Notes under the pieces: model-generated
What the model was told of the DNA's origin: nothing
Databases searched by the model: none
Seen by the model: the letters and a program-made list of their open reading frames with translations, nothing else
In this document: positions 1 to 4,879 of the stretch, piece after piece
How positions within the stretch are numbered: the stretch's first letter is position 1
How the letters are laid out: each line of letters opens with the position of its first letter
Made by a program: the position numbers and the translations under genes
NCBI GenBank assembly: GCA_001629235.1
Contig: LUSA01000041.1
Coordinates: 33,225 to 49,522, forward strand
DNA from: Marine group II euryarchaeote REDSEA-S43_B8
GTDB lineage: Archaea; Thermoplasmatota; Poseidoniia; Poseidoniales; Thalassarchaeaceae
Direction of reading: 5' to 3'
Length of the DNA stretch: 16,298 nt

Positions 1-59
1 CACTTAATCCAACCCCGCTCATCAGGATAACTAAGTGCACCACATTTCGGACAAAACAT
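1..59 (-). CDS. Partial TFS/RpoM-like zinc-ribbon protein (N-terminal end only)
   Basis: An ATG at 59-57 on the minus strand opens a frame that runs off the left edge of the window. It reads MFCPKCGALSYPDERGWIK. The N-terminal FCPKCG knuckle with a following small hydrophobic and Pro segment is the usual start of archaeal transcription factor S, the TFIIS/Rpb9-related RNA polymerase cleavage factor. Only 19 residues are visible, so another small zinc-ribbon protein is possible. The gene is divergent from nop5, with 35 bases between the two preferred starts. A weak SD-like GGTGA lies just upstream of this ATG. The identification rests on one CxxC motif and its position at the very N-terminus. 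Confidence 0.6.
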   Translation of the reverse strand, partial: MFCPKCGALSYPDERGWIK

Positions 60-94
60 CTCTCTCACCATTGTCCTATAAACGAGAACCGAGC
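60..94. promoter_or_regulatory. Short divergent promoter region between TFS-like gene and nop5
   Basis: Only 35 bases separate the two divergent start codons. They include CCTATAAAC at 75-83, which reads GTTTATAGG on the minus strand and is the only TATA-like element here. It lies about 15-20 bases from each ATG, which is closer than the usual archaeal spacing of about 25 from TATA centre to transcription start. One or both promoters may therefore extend into the neighbouring coding sequence. The assignment is tentative. Confidence 0.35.
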
Positions 95-1186
95 ATGGCT
101 GAACCTCCCGACTATTCAACTATTCGTCTAAAATATTGGAATACCCGCACCGTTCAAGCCACTGTACCCATTGGGACTCCTATGAGAATCCACTACGATT
201 GGAGATTGGCAAGGGTCGTGGATGATGAAGGGAATATCGTGGATGAGTTGGAATGGGACGGTCCAATCACACCTACTAGCCTGTCAAAACGCCTCAAGAT
301 AATCCAAGGAGGTAGAAATCTTCCAGAGGTCTCAACCCTATCCGAGCGTTTTCCAAATGCAATCATCGATGAAATGGGTGCGTTATCGGACCCGCATTGG
401 CCCGAGATTGGAGATTTGGAGAAAGTCTTCCAGAAGGCAACTTTGGAATTAGCGAAAATGGGTGTCGCAGACTCATCGGGAGATTTGGATAGGAGACTAG
501 ACATGCTTGTATCAGCAGCACAGGAGCTTAGATCATCCTGGACAACCTCCGAGGCTCGTTGTGTGGAATGGTCGGGCTTGTTCATCACTGAGGCAAATCT
601 TGACTCTCAGAGGAATGACATTCCAGTAGCCATATCTTCCTCAAGAACAATCTCCGAAGCCTCAGAAAAGCTAGGTGTAAATCCTCCGAAGCACCTTCCT
701 TCAGATTTAGAATGGTCTTCTATGTTCTCCCACGCCAATACCGTGACAAGGTCATCAGAAATTCTAGACCAAATTGAGAATGCAATTAGAGAAATTGCGA
801 ACATCCATGCACCCTCTCTCAGCGCACTTCTCGGTCCTATTTCGGCGGCCAAACTGATATCTCTAGCAGGAGGAAGGGAGAGACTAGCACGAATGCCTTC
901 GGGCTCACTACAGGTTCTGGGTGCGCATGCAGCAATGTCGGCACACAGGAGAGGGGCCCCTCCGCCAAAGCATGGAGCAGTTCTATTTTCAATGCCGCAA
1001 GTAAGTCGTTCACCCAGATGGGTCAGAGGAAAGATTGCACGATATCTTGCCGGAAAGGCCAGCATAGCAGTTCGAGTCGACCATTTTGAAGGTGAGAGAT
1101 GGGACGAATCCAAAATAGAGGAAATTAACTCTGAGATTGAGGCTATTAAGGATAAGTTCCCAAGGCCTCCGAAGAGGAGGGTATGA
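95..1186 (+). CDS. nop5: Nop5/Nop56-like C/D-box RNP scaffold protein
   Basis: Nop5 is the scaffold of the archaeal C/D-box ribonucleoprotein. It bridges L7Ae bound to the guide RNA and the methyltransferase fibrillarin for 2'-O-methylation of rRNA and tRNA. From the ATG at 95 the protein is 363 aa. Residues about 130-165 resemble the Nop5 coiled-coil start (RRLDMLVSAAQELRSSW...EWSGLF). The Nop domain at about 236-335 is clear, with HAPSLSALLGPISAAKLIS, PPPKHGAVLF and RGKIARYLAGKASIAVRVD. The C-terminus is a short basic tail (PRPPKRRV), where many relatives have a longer Lys-rich one. A GTG at 35 would extend the frame, but that extension overlaps the TFS-like gene and is not family sequence, so 95 is preferred. 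Fibrillarin follows directly and is probably coupled. Confidence 0.93.
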   Translation: MAEPPDYSTIRLKYWNTRTVQATVPIGTPMRIHYDWRLARVVDDEGNIVDELEWDGPITPTSLSKRLKIIQGGRNLPEVSTLSERFPNAIIDEMGALSDPHWPEIGDLEKVFQKATLELAKMGVADSSGDLDRRLDMLVSAAQELRSSWTTSEARCVEWSGLFITEANLDSQRNDIPVAISSSRTISEASEKLGVNPPKHLPSDLEWSSMFSHANTVTRSSEILDQIENAIREIANIHAPSLSALLGPISAAKLISLAGGRERLARMPSGSLQVLGAHAAMSAHRRGAPPPKHGAVLFSMPQVSRSPRWVRGKIARYLAGKASIAVRVDHFEGERWDESKIEEINSEIEAIKDKFPRPPKRRV

Positions 1187-1190
1187 TTTG
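1176..1190 (+). promoter_or_regulatory. Shine-Dalgarno site and TTG start of fibrillarin
   Basis: GGAGGG at 1176-1181 sits in the last codons of nop5. It is followed by a six-base spacer containing the nop5 TGA stop, then TTG at 1188. An ATG at 1183 is in another frame. This site decides the fibrillarin start and suggests that it is translated by ribosomes finishing nop5. Confidence 0.6.
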
Positions 1191-1901
1191 CCAAAGTCAA
1201 TGCCAATCTGCTGGGGCGTCAGAAAGGAGGGAAGGACTCTTTGGACAAGGAATGCTGTCAAGGGGAAATCGGTCAGAGGGGAACGTAGGAAGAGGGATGG
1301 GAAGATAGAATGGAGAAGGTGGGACCCTACTAAGTCCAAGGTAGCAGCAGCCCTTCTAAGGACATCATCCGAACCATCTTCGATTCTCCCAAGTCCAGGC
1401 TCAACATGCCTCTATCTCGGAGCATCTAGCGGAGGGACTGTTAGCCATATTCACGATTTCGTGTGCGGAGCAGAAAATCACCATGGAGGGCAGGTCGTAG
1501 CAGTGGAGATATCTCCCAGGATGTCACGTGATCTGATTTCCCTCTCAGAATCTCGTCCCGGGATGGTCCCAGTTCTTGGTGACGCAAGGAAAAGCAGGGT
1601 AATCGCTCCATTCATCAGGTCTAAGGCAGATTGGATTCACCAGGATCTCAGTATTGCCGACCAGGCAGAGACCTTCGTAAAGATGGCTATGAATTTCCTT
1701 ATTCCAGGCGGAGTAGGTCTTCTAAGCCTAAAAGCAGCTAGCGAGAGGTCTTCGGAAGGTGATGACAATGCTAGATTTCACAATGCAGAGATAATTCTGA
1801 AGAACTCAGAACTCTCACTATTGGAGAGGATCGACCTTCGAGGTCTAGAGGAGCAACCCGTTCTGTTCGTCTGTGAATTAAGCCTCGGCGGCGAAAATTA
1901 G
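1188..1901 (+). CDS. flpA: Fibrillarin-like rRNA/tRNA 2'-O-methyltransferase
   Basis: This is the SAM-dependent methyltransferase of the C/D-box RNP, recruited by Nop5. From TTG 1188 it is 237 aa, close to the usual archaeal length of about 230. The N-terminal strand region (GVRKEGRTLWTRNAVKGKSV) leads into EWRRWDPTKSKVAAALL. The SAM loop is YLGASSGGTVSH (76-87), followed by VAVEISPRMSRDL and VLGDAR. The likely catalytic positions are K51 (in SKVAAA), D153 (in HQDLS) and K182 (in LKAAS), matching the K-D-K pattern of the family. A TTG at 1137 gives a longer frame, but it overlaps nop5 by 50 bases, is Arg-rich and does not look like family sequence. ATG 1200 is another possible start, but it lacks a well-placed SD. 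The gene is convergent with the next one, 11 bases apart. Confidence 0.93.
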   Translation: MPKSMPICWGVRKEGRTLWTRNAVKGKSVRGERRKRDGKIEWRRWDPTKSKVAAALLRTSSEPSSILPSPGSTCLYLGASSGGTVSHIHDFVCGAENHHGGQVVAVEISPRMSRDLISLSESRPGMVPVLGDARKSRVIAPFIRSKADWIHQDLSIADQAETFVKMAMNFLIPGGVGLLSLKAASERSSEGDDNARFHNAEIILKNSELSLLERIDLRGLEEQPVLFVCELSLGGEN

Positions 1902-1912
1902 TGCAAACAATC

Positions 1913-2275
1913 CTAGAAGAGTACAACTAGAACGAATAAACCAATGCCTATCCAGGAAATGATTTGAGCAGCCTTCGCCATTCCCTGATCCGGATGTCCT
2001 GGATACTGGGTGGTAGTAGCTAGAGCACCATTAGCTACTATCAGGCCGGGAAGCGCAGTACAAATCGAGCACATCAAAATCCCCAATATGGAAAGGACTA
2101 GAGCAAGTACTGCATTGGTCGTTGGGAAAATCGCTCCCGGACCCCCATATTGCCCTCCCTGGACATAGATTTGCTGAGGAGCCTCTTTTGTTACGTTAGG
2201 ACTCCCTTCGAGAACGACTTCTGACTCAGGCTTATCCTCTGATGAGACCCAATCAGGGACTTCACCCTCCTCCAT
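1913..2275 (-). CDS. Small DUF4190-like membrane protein
   Basis: The protein is 120 aa from the ATG at 2275. A TTG at 2299 gives nine extra residues with no family support. The first 60 or so residues are acidic, Gly- and Gln-rich and probably disordered (about EVPDWVSSEDKPESEVVLEG to QIYVQGGQYGGPG). Two hydrophobic helices follow: NAVLALVLSILGILMCSICTALPGLIVANGAL and AAQIISWIGIGLFVLVVLF. The sequence G-I-L...LPGLIVANGAL, a short linker and a second helix is the pattern of DUF4190-type proteins, whose function is unknown. The gene stands alone, convergent with fibrillarin and divergent from fpg. The family assignment is by pattern only. Confidence 0.75.
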   Translation of the reverse strand: MEEGEVPDWVSSEDKPESEVVLEGSPNVTKEAPQQIYVQGGQYGGPGAIFPTTNAVLALVLSILGILMCSICTALPGLIVANGALATTTQYPGHPDQGMAKAAQIISWIGIGLFVLVVLF

Positions 2276-2352
2276 GAAACCACAAAGTGGGATTATCAAT
2301 TAACTCTGCCTATCTAAGAAAGGTAATGGCCTAACCATCTCAGCCTTCACAC
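2276..2352. promoter_or_regulatory. Divergent intergenic region between DUF4190-like gene and fpg
   Basis: The 77-base gap must hold both promoters. On the minus strand, TTAATTGATAA (about 2294-2304) is centred some 24 bases upstream of the ATG at 2275, which would suit a leaderless transcript. On the plus strand I see only a weak candidate (CTATCTAAG at about 2310-2318) and no SD in front of fpg. I see no hairpin or repeat. Confidence 0.35.
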
Positions 2353-3246
2353 ATGCCCGAGTTACCAGAGGTGGAAACGGTCCGGCTTGGTCTCGAGAGA
2401 CACTTATTGGGTAGGAAAATTTCTTCAGTAGAACTTCGAAGAAGTGATTTGAGATTCCCCTTTCCGAGTAATTTCGAAACCTCACTCATTGGAAGAGTCG
2501 TAGAATCGGTGGAACGTCGTGCGAAGTACCTCCTAATCCGACTAGACGGAGGTATGACTTGGCTCTGTCATTTGGGAATGAGTGGCAGGTGGACGCTGAT
2601 TGGCGACGGAGTGGTTGGGAGGCCGGGCAAGTTCTCTAGCGGGGCACCTCTAGGTAGCGGTGACGGACCTCACGATTGGGTAGTGATCCACCTGGATAGT
2701 GGGACGAAGGCAGTCTACTCGGACCATCGTAGGTTTGGATTCATGGACTGCTTCCCCACTTCACAACAAGAAAAAAACAAACTTCTCTCGGATTTGGGTC
2801 CGGAGCCTACTCCCGACCAATTAGTTCCACAGGATCTCGCCGAAGGACTGAGAGGTAGGAAAATGCCAATCAAATCAGCTCTCTTGGATCAGAGAATCAT
2901 CGCTGGCCTGGGGAACATCTACGTCTGTGAGATACTTCACCGAGCAGGAGTTTCTCCAAGAAGAAAGGCAAGCAGTGTCGCTGGATTATCTGGGATCTCC
3001 AGAAGAGTCGAGAGAATCACAGCGGCAACACACGATGTCATCACGGAGGCCATAGACGCCGGGGGCTCCACTCTGCAAGATTTTAGAGGAGTAGATGGAG
3101 ATGAGGCTATGGGCTATTTCATTCACAACTTCCTAGTTTATGGAAGGGAAGATAAGGAGTGTCTGAAGGAAGGTTGCTCTGGTTCGATAAGAAGAATAGT
3201 TCAGTCTAATAGATCCACCTTCTACTGCTCGTCCTGCCAACGTTGA
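2353..3246 (+). CDS. mutM: Formamidopyrimidine-DNA glycosylase (Fpg/MutM)
   Basis: This is a bifunctional base-excision repair enzyme that removes 8-oxoguanine and formamidopyrimidines and cleaves the abasic site by beta,delta-elimination. The 297 aa protein begins MPELPEVETV. Met removal exposes the catalytic Pro and Glu, which fixes the start. Other family features are RRAKYL with K58, HLGMSGRW (73-80), DHRRFGF (125-131) and the helix-two-turn-helix AGLGNIYVCEILHRAGVSP. The C-terminal zinc finger has C270, C275, C292 and C295, with R287 in NRSTFYC. The first knuckle is CX4C rather than CX2C, a variant that occurs in the family. A Gly/Ser-rich insertion lies at about 84-107. Fpg is mainly bacterial, so an archaeal copy suggests past transfer. 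The stop overlaps the next start by one base (TGATG), implying co-expression. Confidence 0.96.
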   Translation: MPELPEVETVRLGLERHLLGRKISSVELRRSDLRFPFPSNFETSLIGRVVESVERRAKYLLIRLDGGMTWLCHLGMSGRWTLIGDGVVGRPGKFSSGAPLGSGDGPHDWVVIHLDSGTKAVYSDHRRFGFMDCFPTSQQEKNKLLSDLGPEPTPDQLVPQDLAEGLRGRKMPIKSALLDQRIIAGLGNIYVCEILHRAGVSPRRKASSVAGLSGISRRVERITAATHDVITEAIDAGGSTLQDFRGVDGDEAMGYFIHNFLVYGREDKECLKEGCSGSIRRIVQSNRSTFYCSSCQR

Positions 3247-3932
3247 TGGACGTCCTATCTACATTTTACCTCATGTCCGACCAATCCGATATGAATGCAA
3301 AACTGATTACTGAGTTCATTGGAACCTTTTTCCTCTGCTTGACAATCTGTGTAGCCGGAGTGTTCGGTCTGTCCGGTCAAAACGCTCCTTTCGCTATAGC
3401 AGGCACTCTGATGGTTATGATATATGCCGGTGCTCACATTTCCGGTGCCCACTACAATCCTGCAGTCACCATCTCGATCTGGATTAGGGGGGCATGTGAG
3501 AAATCGGAAGTAGTGCCCTATGCCCTCTCTCAACTCGCAGCAGGATTACTAGCGGCCCTCATTGCTGCGAATCTGATTGTTACCGGTAGTATCTCTGAGG
3601 ATTACCCAATTGAGATGTTCGAACCTTCGGGTATGGAGACCTCAATCATTGTATCCGAGATACTTTTCACCTTCGCACTAGTTTTCGTAATCCTCAATGT
3701 GGCAACCTCAGAATCCAATGAAGGAAACGGATACTACGGTGCTGCCATTGCATTGGTAGTCCTAGCCGGGGCTCTAACTGTAGGAGGCATATCTCTGGCT
3801 TCATTCAACCCGGCAGTCTCGCTCTCTCTGGTAGTGGTTGGGAAAATGGCTGCTGCAGACCTATGGCTGCATTTGGTACCTCAGTTGTTTGGAGCCGGGG
3901 CAGCATCTTTGGTTTTCAAGTGGAATACCTAG
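3246..3932 (+). CDS. MIP/aquaporin-family channel with atypical selectivity filter
   Basis: This is an inner-membrane channel of the major intrinsic protein family, which passes water, glycerol or other small neutral solutes. Six helices and two half-helices can be followed in 228 aa. The first NPA motif is HISGAHYNPAVT (N71) and the second is ASFNPAVSLS (N188). Counting from the NPA asparagines against AqpZ and GlpF, the aromatic/arginine filter positions are I51, A176, A185 and V191. The nearly invariant arginine after the second NPA is thus valine, so the solute cannot be guessed. Start choice: ATG 3246 overlaps the fpg stop. ATG 3273 and ATG 3291 are alternatives, and 3291 gives MNAKLITEFIGTF, the usual family N-terminus. 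None has a clear SD. The stop codon shares CTAG with that of panE. Confidence 0.9.
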   Translation: MDVLSTFYLMSDQSDMNAKLITEFIGTFFLCLTICVAGVFGLSGQNAPFAIAGTLMVMIYAGAHISGAHYNPAVTISIWIRGACEKSEVVPYALSQLAAGLLAALIAANLIVTGSISEDYPIEMFEPSGMETSIIVSEILFTFALVFVILNVATSESNEGNGYYGAAIALVVLAGALTVGGISLASFNPAVSLSLVVVGKMAAADLWLHLVPQLFGAGAASLVFKWNT

Positions 3933-4879
3933 TCTAACTGCTGAGACATCTCTATCCCTCTAACTAGTGCCATTAGTATCTCATTCCTAGGTGTAGGCAC
4001 TCCAACCTCCTCTCCCTTAGAAATCACGGCACCACAAAGGACATCTATCTCGGTCTTTCTTCCAGCCATGAGGTCCTGAAGCATAGAAACTCTATTCTCG
4101 GCAGTTGATTCGACCACCCTCCTTAGATAACTCTCAGAGTCGGAATCTCCTAGATCTACTCCCGATGCCTTGGCGACAGCCTCAGCCTCTCTCATAGCCT
4201 CAATTGCCTGATGCCACAATTCTGGAACCTCTGCCAAGGCCCCATTCCTGACACCTGCAATAGCACAGATTGGATTAATTGCTACATTTATCATCAGCTT
4301 CCTCCAAATTTCTCTCTCGATATCAATCGACCAATTAGGTGACAGTCCCCCTTCATCAAGCAATGAAATGAATTCAGTAGCAATAGAATTCGGCTCGGAG
4401 GAATTAATTGAACCTAGAGAAATTGACCCTCTCCCTGTCCAGTGGACAGCACCGGCTCCATCTCTCCAAGCGGAGTGAGTGGTAGTTCCCCCTAGTACTC
4501 GCTCCCAACCGACCCTGCTGGCAATGATTCCTGAATTTCCAAGTCCGTTCTGAATGCTGATTACTAATGCGTCTTGTTTAATCAGATCTTCAGCGATAGA
4601 AGCTAATTGGGGAGTTGAACCAGACTTGCCAGAGACAACTGCCACATCACAAGTTCCGCACATTTTCTCCTCCATGGGGCCCTTCTCACTATCGATAATC
4701 TCGAAACGTTCTCCTGGAATCATTTCCACAGATCCCTCCGGAGTGAATAGAGTCAGCCCCTCCAGTAAATCTCTAGCAGTCCGTCCTCTAGAAACACAAA
4801 CGAGTTCAGCATTGGTATCGGATAGACATCCTGCGAGCACACCGCCGATAGCTCCAGTCCCAAGAATAGCAATCTTCAC
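3929..4879 (-). CDS. panE: 2-dehydropantoate 2-reductase (ketopantoate reductase)
   Basis: The enzyme reduces ketopantoate to pantoate with NADPH in coenzyme A synthesis. The 316 aa protein starts with a Rossmann fold, MKIAILGTGAIGG (GxGxxG at 7-12). Family positions visible are K85 (VSGKSGST), N111 (SIQNGLGN), K194 with N198 and N202 (RKLMINVAINP), S265 (SMLQD) and E277 (GRKTEID), then GVPTPRNEIL. The start is a GTG at 4879. It gives the classic N-terminus, has GGAGGG exactly six bases upstream and overlaps the upstream stop as GTGA. An ATG at 4900 and a further upstream start only add non-family residues. The gene is last on its strand and meets the MIP gene tail to tail. ApbA/PanE paralogues can act on other 2-oxoacids, so the exact substrate is inferred. 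Confidence 0.9.
   Translation of the reverse strand: MKIAILGTGAIGGVLAGCLSDTNAELVCVSRGRTARDLLEGLTLFTPEGSVEMIPGERFEIIDSEKGPMEEKMCGTCDVAVVSGKSGSTPQLASIAEDLIKQDALVISIQNGLGNSGIIASRVGWERVLGGTTTHSAWRDGAGAVHWTGRGSISLGSINSSEPNSIATEFISLLDEGGLSPNWSIDIEREIWRKLMINVAINPICAIAGVRNGALAEVPELWHQAIEAMREAEAVAKASGVDLGDSDSESYLRRVVESTAENRVSMLQDLMAGRKTEIDVLCGAVISKGEEVGVPTPRNEILMALVRGIEMSQQLD

Noticed and set aside
35..94. N-terminal extension of Nop5 from GTG 35
   Set aside because: It overlaps the divergent TFS-like gene, has no SD and adds residues unlike the family. ATG 95 is preferred.
1137..1187. N-terminal extension of fibrillarin from TTG 1137
   Set aside because: The segment overlaps nop5 by 50 bases and is Arg-rich. 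A strong SD lies directly before TTG 1188, and family length fits the shorter form.
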